Source of the DNA: Arthrobacter sp. Marseille-P9274
GTDB taxonomy: Bacteria; Actinomycetota; Actinomycetes; Actinomycetales; Micrococcaceae
Length of the DNA: 64,000 nt
Direction of reading: 5' to 3'
Assembly (NCBI RefSeq): GCF_946892675.1
Contig: NZ_CAMPOV010000001.1
Span: 2,640,033 to 2,704,032, forward strand
Below are positions 37,784 to 46,710 of the stretch, piece after piece. The notes under the pieces are model-generated. The model saw only the letters and a program-made list of their open reading frames with translations, was not told where the DNA came from and made no database searches. The translations under genes and the position numbers were made by a program. Position 1 is the first letter of the stretch. The number at the start of each line of letters is the position of its first letter.

Positions 37784-38059
37784 GCTGTTCTCCTGCTCCT
37801 CGAATCTTCATGCGTTTGCATTCACCATTGAAACCGGTTGACGCCGGAGATTATTCCGCGACTCCCATTGGGCCGGGCATGCCTCATTCCGGCCGAAACC
37901 CACTCATCGCATCACTCAAATCCCGGCCGGGGCACATCGCATCGCCAATCCGGCAGGGGCATAACGACGGGCTGAGGCCTCATGCCTGAATTAGCGCGAC
38001 TTTGCGATCACACGCGGTGACGCGAATCCAAATCGACACGCCGCTTAAACGTTGATGTG

Positions 38060-38088
38060 TTGACAAACACGCATAACGAGTTTGTAAC
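38060..38088 (+). promoter_or_regulatory. Promoter of the riboswitch-M23 unit
   Basis: TTGACA (38060-38065) and TGTAAC (38083-38088) are separated by 17 bp. Transcription should start near 38095, giving a leader of about 260 bases that holds the riboswitch. Confidence 0.7.
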
Positions 38089-38149
38089 AGCTGATATCGA
38101 CCCGGTAAGTTGGATTGCGCTTCCACGTAACGAGTGTTAGCCGCCTCGG

Positions 38150-38345
38150 CTGCCCGCCTAACCCTGTCAGCAGCCGACAGGTACCGTTCAATGACCTTCC
38201 CGACAGGGGCGGAGGAACCACTTCCGGCGCTCGAAGCGCCTTGGGGTGAAGTTCGCCCGGCCGCAGAGACGATAGTCCTGCCTGCCAGCGAACCGAGCAG
38301 AACTCTCTGGCTCGAATCCGACAGCTAACTTCGCCGGCGCCCTGA
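38150..38345 (+). promoter_or_regulatory. c-di-AMP riboswitch (ydaO-yuaA class)
   Basis: The leader keeps the class's conserved blocks in order: CGCCTAACCCTGTCAGC near 38155, GGTACCG near 38180, GGGGCGGAGGAACCAC near 38206, TTGGGGTGAA near 38241, and the diagnostic closing CCGACAGCTAACTTCGCCGGCG beginning near 38318. The gene it controls is a peptidoglycan M23 peptidase, the usual target class in actinobacteria, where c-di-AMP binding turns expression off. The ends are approximate. The ribosome site (AGAGGA) lies directly after P1. Confidence 0.9.
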
Positions 38346-38355
38346 GAGGAATCCC

Positions 38356-39141
38356 TTGAACAGCAACTCCCCCATGCGCGGACGCCGACGCAACACCGAC
38401 ACCTCGCTGATGGCTGCCATCCGCGGCCATCGCGCCGCCGGTCGCGGCAACAAGAAGGACGCCTTCGCCGCCACCCGCAGCCAGAAGTTCGGCGTCGCCC
38501 TTGCGGCCGCCGGCATCCTGGCTCTCACCGCCATTCCGACCGCGCAGGCCGGCGTCGAACAGCTTGCGGCAACCCAGGCGTCCAGCGTCACCCCCGCAGC
38601 AGTGACGGTCCCCGAGGACGCCAAGGCCGAATTTAAGCGCGTCGAGGTGACGAGCAAGGCCGCCCCGAAGGAGGCCAAGATGGAGGCTAAGGCCGCCTCC
38701 GTCAAGGATGCGGCCAAGGCGAAGAAGGAAGCGGCCAAAAAGGCCGATGCCAAGGACCTCGTGTCCCCGGTCAAGAAAATGGTCACCAGTTCCGGCTTCG
38801 GCTACCGCATCAATCCCGTGACGGGCGCGGCCGGCGAGTTCCACAATGGCCTGGACTTCGCCCTGGGCTGCGGCACCCCCGTCAGCGCTGCCGCAGCAGG
38901 CACGGTCTCGAAGACTTCCTCCAGCGCCGGCGGTTACGGCAACCGCATCGTCATCAAGCACGGCGGCGGCATGACCACCACCTACAACCACCTGCAGAGC
39001 ATCGGCGTCACCCAGGGCGAGAAGGTCTCGGCCGGCGACAAGATCGGCGCGCTGGGCACCACCGGCAACTCGACCGGCTGCCACCTGCACTTCGAGGTCC
39101 TCAAGGGCGGCTCCGAGATAAACCCCGCCAAGTTCTTCTAG
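38356..39141 (+). CDS. M23 family peptidase, secreted cell-wall hydrolase
   Basis: A 261-residue exported endopeptidase that cuts peptidoglycan cross-bridges. An unusually long N-region precedes the hydrophobic signal segment at about 45-66 (ALAAAGILALTAIPTAQA). A Lys/Ala-rich stalk follows, then the LytM domain from about 140: FHNGLDFALGCGTP holds the first zinc His and Asp, and HLHFEVL the last. The TTG start is chosen by AGAGGA five bases upstream. Expression is gated by the c-di-AMP riboswitch in its leader. Confidence 0.93.
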   Translation: MNSNSPMRGRRRNTDTSLMAAIRGHRAAGRGNKKDAFAATRSQKFGVALAAAGILALTAIPTAQAGVEQLAATQASSVTPAAVTVPEDAKAEFKRVEVTSKAAPKEAKMEAKAASVKDAAKAKKEAAKKADAKDLVSPVKKMVTSSGFGYRINPVTGAAGEFHNGLDFALGCGTPVSAAAAGTVSKTSSSAGGYGNRIVIKHGGGMTTTYNHLQSIGVTQGEKVSAGDKIGALGTTGNSTGCHLHFEVLKGGSEINPAKFF

Positions 39142-39165
39142 GCCGTCCCGGATCTGGTCTTCTGC

Positions 39166-39201
39166 GGGAGGGGTTGTGCGGCATGCCGCACAACCCCTCC
39201 C
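39166..39201 (+). terminator. Perfect 36-bp palindrome, hairpin after the M23 gene
   Basis: GGGAGGGGTTGTGCGG (39166-39181) and CCGCACAACCCCTCCC (39186-39201) flank CATG, giving a perfect 16-bp stem and four-base loop 24 bp after the stop codon. No T-run follows. Confidence 0.75.
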
Positions 39202-39241
39202 GTGTCCCCGCTGCCGCGCCCTGTCGGCCCACCCTAGCTAC

Positions 39242-39258
39242 CTATAGTCATAGTGAGT
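39242..39258. promoter_or_regulatory. Putative operator shared by ligM and the MTHFR/vsr promoter region
   Basis: CTATAGTCATAGTGAGT, 57 bp before ligM, matches CTATCTTCATAGTGAGT at 42344-42360 in 15 of 17 positions. It overlaps a possible -10 (TATAGT). A common regulator is inferred. Confidence 0.5.
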
Positions 39259-39270
39259 CATCTCGGATAG

Positions 39271-40734
<1,464 letters not shown>

Positions 40735-40741
40735 GGGCCGG

Positions 40742-41379
40742 TCAGCTTCGCAGGGCAGCGGCCCCTGGACCCGAGAGTTCGTCCGGGCCCAGGGGCCGGC
40801 CCGAGACGGCGAGCAGCAGAGCGACGGCGGTCCCCCGCACCATGGTGCCATCACCGGCGCGGAGATCCATGTCCGTGGCCACAAGCCGCAGCCCCTCGGC
40901 CCGCTCCTTCCCGCCGCCGAACTTCACGCTGGTGTCCAGCTGGTATCTCAGCGCCGAGGCCACCGGGGCGGCAGGATAGTCGCGGACGATGCCCAGCGGC
41001 CGGCGGATGTCCTCGCCGTGCACGATGGCCTCAACCAGGCGGGTCGCGGGCGCCGCCGGGGCGCTCGTCGTCCGCCCGCTCGCCGCCCGGAAGGCAGCCA
41101 CGGTACAGGCCGGATCGGCAGCCCGCTCGCGGGCGACCCCGCGGGCGTTGCAGCGGTTGAAGTCGAAGCCGGCGGCCGTGAAGCTCCAGAGGAAGCCGAG
41201 CCTGGTCGTCCTGGCGTCGTCCACGAGATGGGCCAGCACGTCGTGGACGTCCCATCCGCGACAGAGGGAGGGCGTGCTCCACTGCTGCCGGTCAGGGTCT
41301 GCAGGTCCCCTATCAGCGACTCGCGTTCGAGGTGCACCGCACGCCAGATGTCGGCCGCGGACTTCCTTCCGGTGCTCAT
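40742..41379 (-). pseudogene. Mycothiol-dependent maleylpyruvate isomerase family gene, frameshifted
   Basis: The reading frame changes near 41291-41295. The first 31 residues (MSTGRKSAADIWRAVHLERE, then SLIGDLQTLTG) are in one frame, and the rest (QQWSTPSLCRGWDVHDVLAH, then LVDDARTT and on to FGGGKERAEGL) is in another. Adding one C after CCGG restores a continuous protein of about 212 residues with the DinB-like/MDMPI N-terminal domain (GWDVHDVLAHL). It is either a real inactivation or a one-base assembly error. The start overlaps the stop of the MTHFR-like gene (ATGA). Confidence 0.8.
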
Positions 41380-42236
41380 GCGGCGGCGAACCTTCGCGCC
41401 CACTCGGCCGTGGCTTTGAGGCCGCCGAAGGTGTAGAAGTGCAACTGCACCCGGCCGTGGTCCGCTTGGTCCAGCCGCGCGGCAAGCTCACCAATGAACC
41501 TGTCCGGGCCCGCCGTGCCGAGCAGGTTGGTCAGCGAAAAGCCGTACTTGTGGACGATGCCTGCCGAGGACGCTACGCCGAACCGGCGGGCAAAGGCCAG
41601 CAGCCGCTTCACTCCGGCCGGACCCGGCACGCCGATTCGCACCGGCGCATGGACGCCGCGGCGGCGCAGTTCGGCGAGCCAGTCCAGCACCGGATCGACG
41701 TCGAATCCGAATTGCGTGATGATGGTCGGCTGCAGGTTCTGCTCCTGCAGCGCCGCGCACTTGTCCAGCAGCACGGCCCACAGCCGTGCGTCGTCAATGT
41801 CTGGATGGCCCTCCGGGTACCCGCTGATGCCAACATTCCGGATTCCGTATCGGCCGAGCAGACCGCTGCCGATCAGGGCCAGCGAGTCCTCATAGGGGCC
41901 CAGCGGTGCGGCCGGATCGCCGCCGACGACGAATGCATCTGCCACGGCGGCCTCGGTTTCCAGCGCGCCGAGGAATTCCTCCAACTCGACCTGGGAGCCC
42001 AGGCGCCGGGCGGATATGTGCGGCACGGGGACGAAGCCGAGCCGCTTGACGGCCGCGGCTGCGGCAACGCGCATCGGCAGGTCCTCATTCCCCAGGAAGG
42101 TGATGTTGACGCGCGTGCCGGGAGGAATCGATCCGGCCGCCTCCTCCAAGCCGGGTACGTCCTTTCCGGTCATCTCGAGGGAGAAACCTTCGAGCAGAGC
42201 GCGCTCCGCGCCGTGATGGGGGGTCTGTCCAGCCAT
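41376..42236 (-). CDS. Methylenetetrahydrofolate reductase-like protein
   Basis: A 286-residue TIM-barrel protein of the MetF family. FSLEMTGKD near the N-terminus, FVPVPHISARRLGS, FVVGGDPAAPLGPYEDSL, ISGYPEGHP and ITQFGFDVDPVLDWL are recognisable MTHFR segments. Because it is next to ligM, it probably oxidises 5-methyl-THF to methylene-THF during O-demethylation rather than serving methionine synthesis. The start at 42236 has GGAGGAAGGG 12-19 bases upstream, somewhat far. It is followed by the frameshifted gene (ATGA overlap). Confidence 0.87.
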   Translation of the reverse strand: MAGQTPHHGAERALLEGFSLEMTGKDVPGLEEAAGSIPPGTRVNITFLGNEDLPMRVAAAAAVKRLGFVPVPHISARRLGSQVELEEFLGALETEAAVADAFVVGGDPAAPLGPYEDSLALIGSGLLGRYGIRNVGISGYPEGHPDIDDARLWAVLLDKCAALQEQNLQPTIITQFGFDVDPVLDWLAELRRRGVHAPVRIGVPGPAGVKRLLAFARRFGVASSAGIVHKYGFSLTNLLGTAGPDRFIGELAARLDQADHGRVQLHFYTFGGLKATAEWARRFAAA

Positions 42237-42343
42237 ATCGCGATAGGTCCCTTCCTCCGAGCTTCCCTGCGCGGCCCGAACGCCGGCATACCCGCTGCTT
42301 CGTCCATGAAGCGGGGCGGCAAGCACGATTCTAGCCCCTTTCC

Positions 42344-42360
42344 CTATCTTCATAGTGAGT
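42344..42360. promoter_or_regulatory. Second copy of the ligM-promoter motif
   Basis: CTATCTTCATAGTGAGT lies in the divergent region between the MTHFR-like gene and vsr. It overlaps the likely -35 region of the MTHFR promoter, whose -10 would be TAGAAT on the minus strand at 42333-42328. Confidence 0.5.
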
Positions 42361-42405
42361 TCCAGGGGGCGCCTGGGTTCTCGCGGCCGCGCCTAAACTG
42401 GAGTC

Positions 42406-42834
42406 ATGGCCGACAAGCTCACCCCGGAGCAGCGCAGCGCCAATATGTCACGGATCAGGGGCAAGAACACCAAGCCGGAGCTGCTCGTACGCCGCCTCCT
42501 GCATGCGCGCGGCTACCGCTTCCGGCTCCACGGGTCGGCCGCCGGACGGACCCTGCCGGGCAAGCCGGATCTCGTGTTCGCCGGCCGGCGCAAGGTCATC
42601 TTCGTCAACGGGTGCTTCTGGCACTCGCACGATTGCCGGGCAGGCCAGCATGCACCCAAGTCGAACGCGGATTTCTGGTCCGCGAAACGCGAGCGGACAG
42701 CATCGCGCGACGCCGCCCAGCGGGAGCAGCTGCGACAGGCCGGCTGGACTGTACTGACGGTGTGGGAGTGCGAGTTCAAGAAGAGCTCCGATCTGCAGGA
42801 ACTGGAGGAACGGCTGGTCGGCTTCCTGGGTTGA
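42406..42834 (+). CDS. vsr: Very short patch repair endonuclease Vsr
   Basis: A 142-residue endonuclease that nicks 5' of T in T:G mismatches made by deamination of 5-methylcytosine. The N-terminal SRIRGKNTKPELLVRRLLHA, LPGKPDLVF (catalytic Asp) and VIFVNGCFWHSHDC (with zinc-binding Cys/His) are typical. vsr usually accompanies a C5-cytosine methyltransferase; none is visible here. TAAACT ends six bases before the ATG, so a leaderless transcript is likely. Confidence 0.93.
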   Translation: MADKLTPEQRSANMSRIRGKNTKPELLVRRLLHARGYRFRLHGSAAGRTLPGKPDLVFAGRRKVIFVNGCFWHSHDCRAGQHAPKSNADFWSAKRERTASRDAAQREQLRQAGWTVLTVWECEFKKSSDLQELEERLVGFLG

Positions 42835-42913
42835 CGAGAAGGAGTGTTCAGTTGCCGCGGGCGGCAGAACCAACCGCGGCAGGCCGGGACTCCCAGGCGT
42901 CAGGCGCGGCATG

Positions 42914-42953
42914 GCAGCGGCTCCCTCCCCTGGACCGGGGAAGGGGCCGCTGC
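42914..42953. terminator. Hairpin between convergent vsr and TPP-enzyme genes
   Basis: GCAGCGGCTCCCTCCCC pairs with GGGGAAGGGGCCGCTGC with two mismatches. No T-run. The rest of the gap 42835-43035 holds no gene. Confidence 0.55.
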
Positions 42954-43035
42954 AGGTCGACCAGTGAGGTTACAGCTGGGCCTGCCCGGAGAGGCAGTCG
43001 GCCTGGCCGGCACCGGAGTTGGTGGCGACCATCGG

Positions 43036-44718
43036 TCAGGTGGCCAAGTGGGTGGAGGCGAACATCTTCAGCGTGGTTTCAACAACGACGACGTTCGGCC
43101 CGTCGGCGGCGAGGCTGTCCTCCAGCGCCTCCCGGACATCCTCCGGCCGCACCCGTCTGGCCGGCACCGAGAACGATTCGGCGAGCCTAACGAAGTCCGG
43201 CCGGGCCAGCTCCGTCGCGGTCGCCTGGCCGAAGGCATCCTGCATGTACTCGCGCAGGATGCCATACCCGCCGTCGTCGACAATCAACCAGGTGACCGGC
43301 AGGTTGTGCTGCCGGACGGTGGCGAGCTCGCTGATCGAATACATCGCCGAGCCGTCGCCGGAGACGGCCAGTACGCGGGCCGGGAGCCCCTTGGACTCGA
43401 GGCCCACGGATCCGCCGATCGCGCCGGGGAATCCGAAGCCGAGCCCGCCGGCCCCTTGCGCCGAATGGAATTGCCCCTCCCGGGAGTCCCAGCAGCTCCA
43501 GGCCCAGTAGGCCGAGATGGTCATATCCCAGAACGTCTGCATGCTGTCCGGAACGGCCGCCCGAATGTCCGCCATGAAGGTCCGTTCCCTGCCCAGGTCC
43601 TGGCCGTCGAGCCGAGCCTGGACCTTGGTGAGCGTTTCCTTGACCAGCTGTTCCGGCGTCTTGCCGTGCCAATCCGGGACGTTGGCCCCGGCGGCCAGCA
43701 CCGCGTCAAGGGAACTGTCCAGCGCCGCCAGCGCCTGTCCCGCGTCCGCCCTGATGCCGAGCGCCGGCCGGTTGGATTCGAGCACCCGCGGCTCGGCGTC
43801 AACCTGGATGATTCGGCCGCGCGGCTCCAGCGTGAAGTAGTTGCTGGTCACCTCGCCCAGCGACGAGCCCAGCACAAGCAGTACGTCCGCATCTTCAAAC
43901 ACCTCCGTGACATACCGGTCCTCCACCCAGGACTGCAGCGACAGCTCGTGCTGCCATGGGAACGCGCCGTTGCCTCCGGGCGAGCAGGCCACGGGCGCCC
44001 GCAGCTTCTCCGCGAGGGACAGCAGCCACGGTTCGGCTTTGCCGCGCCGGACGCCACCGCCGGCGATGATCGCCGGGCGCTGCGCCGCGGCAAGCCACTT
44101 CACGGCCTCCTTCACCAGCTCGGTCCGCGGCGGGTTGTCGAAGGCTTCCGCGAGCGCGTCTTCCACCGGCGGGACCAGCACGGGATCGAGAAGCACGTTC
44201 TGCGGGACCTCGACCCAGACCGGTCCCTGCGGCGAGGAGATGGCCTCGGTCCACGCGTCCTGGATGGCCGACGGGATTCCGGACGCATGCTGGATCAGCC
44301 GCTGGCTCTTGGTGACATTGGCCGCGGACGCCTTCTGGTCATCGAGCTGGTGCAGCATGCCCTTGCGCCGCGCGCCCAGTCCCTCCAGCGGAATCTGGCT
44401 GGCGACCACGACCATCGGCACGCCGGTGGCATAGGCCTCCTGGAGCCCGGCGAGCGAGGTCAGCGCCCCGGGACCGGTAGACAGGAACAGCACGCCGACC
44501 TCGCCGGTGGCGCGGGAGAAGCCGTCAGCAGCGAAGGCCGAGTTGTTCTCCACGCGGGAGGAGATGAACCGCAGGTTAGAGCGGGACAGCGCGTCGAAGA
44601 GGCCGAGCGCGTGCTGCCCCGGGATCCCGAAGACGGTGGTGGCCCCGAGCGCGCTGAGGGTTTCGACGACGAGGTCCCCGCCGTTGCGGACGGCACCTCC
44701 GTTGGGCTGTACGGTCAC
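43036..44718 (-). CDS. TPP-dependent enzyme, possibly 2-ketoarginine decarboxylase (AruI-like)
   Basis: A 560-residue thiamine-diphosphate enzyme of the acetolactate synthase/decarboxylase superfamily. GIPGQHALGLFDAL and RVENNSAFAADG form the N-terminal TPP domain with its catalytic Glu, and VSGDGSAMYSISELAT is the GDG metal/TPP motif. Context with a ureohydrolase points to the arginine transaminase route, where AruI (about the same length) decarboxylates 2-ketoarginine to guanidinobutyraldehyde. This is inference; an acetolactate-type role is the alternative. The GTG start at 44718 follows the upstream stop closely, so the genes form an operon. Confidence 0.8.
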   Translation of the reverse strand: MTVQPNGGAVRNGGDLVVETLSALGATTVFGIPGQHALGLFDALSRSNLRFISSRVENNSAFAADGFSRATGEVGVLFLSTGPGALTSLAGLQEAYATGVPMVVVASQIPLEGLGARRKGMLHQLDDQKASAANVTKSQRLIQHASGIPSAIQDAWTEAISSPQGPVWVEVPQNVLLDPVLVPPVEDALAEAFDNPPRTELVKEAVKWLAAAQRPAIIAGGGVRRGKAEPWLLSLAEKLRAPVACSPGGNGAFPWQHELSLQSWVEDRYVTEVFEDADVLLVLGSSLGEVTSNYFTLEPRGRIIQVDAEPRVLESNRPALGIRADAGQALAALDSSLDAVLAAGANVPDWHGKTPEQLVKETLTKVQARLDGQDLGRERTFMADIRAAVPDSMQTFWDMTISAYWAWSCWDSREGQFHSAQGAGGLGFGFPGAIGGSVGLESKGLPARVLAVSGDGSAMYSISELATVRQHNLPVTWLIVDDGGYGILREYMQDAFGQATATELARPDFVRLAESFSVPARRVRPEDVREALEDSLAADGPNVVVVETTLKMFASTHLAT

Positions 44719-44722
44719 CGGT

Positions 44723-45847
44723 TCACCGTCCTTCCGGCGTGCCAAGGGCGGTCCCGGCCAACGGGTCCCCGTGCAGCTTGCGCGACCCGTCCGGCACCAC
44801 ACCGTGGGCCGCGGCACCTGCCGAGGCGCCGCCGTCGTTATGGCCCGCCGTACGGGCAGACCCGCCGGTGTCCTGCAGGTCGGCGGCGTTGGCGGCCAGC
44901 AGCGTCACCAGGTCGTAGGCGACATGGCTTGCGGCGACGCCGGTGATCTCGGCGTGGTCGTACGCCGGAGCGACCTCGACGACGTCGGCGCCGACCAGGT
45001 TCATCCCGCGGAAGCCGCGGATGATCTCGAGCAGTTCGCGGCTGGTCATGCCGCCGGCCTCGGGGGTACCTGTGCCCGGGGCGTGGGCCGGATCCAGCAC
45101 GTCGATGTCGACCGAGATGTAGAGCGGCCGGTCACCGATCCGGTCCCGCAGCTTGGCCACGACCTCCGCCACGCCTTGATAGTAGACGTCGGAGCTGGTC
45201 ACGATGCCGAAGCCGAAGCGGCGGTCGTCCTCCAGGTCCTTCTTGCCGTAGAGCGGGCCGCGGGTGCCGACGTGGCAGATCGCCTCGGTGTCCAGGATGC
45301 CCTCCTCGACCGCGCGGCGGAACGGTGTGCCGTGGGTGTACTCGGCTCCGAAGTACGTATCCCAGGTGTCCAGGTGGGCATCGAAATGCAGCATCGCCAC
45401 CGGCTCTCCCGCGCGCTCCGACGCCGCACGCAGCAGGGGCAGGGCGATGGTGTGGTCGCCGCCAAGCGTGACCAGGCGGGTGCCGCCGGCCGTGAGCTCC
45501 AGGGCGTTCTGCTGGATCGTTTCGATGGCCTCGTTGATGTTGAACGGGTTGACCGCCATGTCTCCGGCGTCCGCGACCTGCAGCTCCTCGAACGGGCTCA
45601 CGTCCCATGCGGGGTTGTACGGGCGCAGCAGCCGCGACGCTTCCCGCACATGGTTGGCGCCGAAGCGGGCGCCGGGGCGGTAGGAGACCCCGGCATCGAA
45701 GGGCACGCCGACCAGGGCGACATCCGCCCGGTCCACCTGGTCCAGCCTGGGCAGCCGCGCGAAGGTCGCCGCCCCCGAGAAGCGAGGGACTCGGGACGAG
45801 TCGATGGGGCCGAGCCTGCCGTTGGTTTCGATCCGGATTTCTTCCAC
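44723..45847 (-). CDS. Ureohydrolase: agmatinase or guanidinobutyrase
   Basis: A 374-residue arginase-family enzyme that releases urea from a guanidino compound. The Mn ligands are all present: [14 protein letters not shown] and [19 protein letters not shown]. Agmatine or 4-guanidinobutyrate are the likely substrates; with an AruI-like neighbour the latter is favoured. The GTG at 45847 is chosen because GAGGAG lies at proper spacing and because in-frame TTG/ATG at 45883/45880 fall inside the operator. The C-terminus has an extra Gly/Ala-rich tail of about 50 residues. Confidence 0.88.
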   Translation of the reverse strand: MEEIRIETNGRLGPIDSSRVPRFSGAATFARLPRLDQVDRADVALVGVPFDAGVSYRPGARFGANHVREASRLLRPYNPAWDVSPFEELQVADAGDMAVNPFNINEAIETIQQNALELTAGGTRLVTLGGDHTIALPLLRAASERAGEPVAMLHFDAHLDTWDTYFGAEYTHGTPFRRAVEEGILDTEAICHVGTRGPLYGKKDLEDDRRFGFGIVTSSDVYYQGVAEVVAKLRDRIGDRPLYISVDIDVLDPAHAPGTGTPEAGGMTSRELLEIIRGFRGMNLVGADVVEVAPAYDHAEITGVAASHVAYDLVTLLAANAADLQDTGGSARTAGHNDGGASAGAAAHGVVPDGSRKLHGDPLAGTALGTPEGR

Positions 45848-45862
45848 GCTGGTCTCCTCAAG

Positions 45863-45924
45863 AAGTTGCCTGATAGGCATCAAGTGTTTTTCAATACGCT
45901 AATTGTGGCCGGAGTCTCAGTCAA
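45863..45924 (-). promoter_or_regulatory. Promoter-operator module of the ureohydrolase operon
   Basis: On the minus strand TTGACT (45924-45919), 17 bp, TAGCGT (45901-45896), then ACACTTGATGCCTATCAGGC covering the transcription start. It matches the symporter promoter at 46613-46671 in the -35, the CCACAATTAGC block and the ACACTTG-TGCCT-N3-AGGCA palindrome, with equal spacing. Confidence 0.8.
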
Positions 45925-45946
45925 GGCAACGGGATGTTTCGGGAGC

Positions 45947-46522
45947 TCAGCGGGCGGCCGCCGGAACGAGGGTCCAAATGACGACGGCGGGCTCGCCGCT
46001 CTCATTGATCCAGGTATGCGGCTCCCGTCCGGGGAAGGAGATGGTGTCGCCGGCTTCCAGTTCGTAGCGCTCGGACGTGAAGACCAGGGTGATGCGTCCC
46101 GAGACCACCTGCAGGACATCGACATCGCAGTCCACGGAGTAGAGCTCGGTCTCGCCGCGGCCGTGCGGCTCGATCACCGCCCGGATGATCTGCAGGCGGT
46201 GCTCGTGCCGGGCCGTGAGCAGCTCCTCCCTGATGCCCTCGCCGCCCAGGTTCACCCGCGGACCCTCGCCGCGGCGGGACAGGTGGGTCTCGGGCATGGT
46301 GAACAGGTCGCCGACCGAGATGCCGAGCACCTGGCAGAGCGTGACCAGCGAAGCCACGGACGGCGACGTCAGGTCCCGCTCCACGCGGCTAAGGAAGCCT
46401 TTGGTCAGGCCCGTGGATTCGGCCACCTGCTCAATGGTCATGCGCTGGCCCCGGCGGGCGGCACGGATGCGCGAGCCGATGGCGATCGGGGCATTGCTGG
46501 GCTCGACGGGCAGGGCTTTCAC
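45947..46522 (-). CDS. XRE-family regulator with C-terminal cupin (PuuR-like)
   Basis: A 191-residue regulator. The helix-turn-helix spans about 15-70 (IGSRIRAARRGQRMTIEQVA and TGLTKGFLSRVERD), and the cupin sensor domain about 110-185 (VDVLQVVSGRITLVFTSERY). PuuR-type members control polyamine and related amine catabolism. It lies between the ureohydrolase and symporter units, which carry matching operators, so it is the evident regulator of both. Ligand unknown; arginine-derived guanidino compounds are a reasonable guess. Confidence 0.9.
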   Translation of the reverse strand: MKALPVEPSNAPIAIGSRIRAARRGQRMTIEQVAESTGLTKGFLSRVERDLTSPSVASLVTLCQVLGISVGDLFTMPETHLSRRGEGPRVNLGGEGIREELLTARHEHRLQIIRAVIEPHGRGETELYSVDCDVDVLQVVSGRITLVFTSERYELEAGDTISFPGREPHTWINESGEPAVVIWTLVPAAAR

Positions 46523-46612
46523 GGTGTCCTCTCTCGCAACGGAAGTTCACTAGAGCTTAACCACTGAACGGTTCACCACCCACCTGGGGCACCGCTCTCC
46601 ATCCGGGGGCGG

Positions 46613-46671
46613 TTGACGGTGACTGCCACCACAATTAGCCTAGCACTCAACACTTGTTGCCTGATAGGCAA
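46613..46671 (+). promoter_or_regulatory. Promoter-operator module of the symporter gene
   Basis: TTGACG (46613-46618), 17 bp, TAGCCT (46636-46641), then ACACTTG and the perfect palindrome TTGCCTGATAGGCAA (46657-46671). The layout repeats that of the ureohydrolase operon. Confidence 0.8.
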
Positions 46672-46710
46672 TTCTTCTCATCAGTTCTCCCCCTTCCCCG
46701 GAGTTTTTCT

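Noticed and set aside
37800-37860. TTGA-type operator before the CE1759-like FMN reductase
   Set aside because: The sequence has half-sites around AACCGGTT but not the paired TTGA-N4-TCAA form found at doxX and at 13780-13822.
45848-45883. TTG 45883 or ATG 45880 as start of the ureohydrolase
   Set aside because: These codons fall within the operator and next to the predicted transcription start, without a ribosome site; GTG 45847 has GAGGAG.
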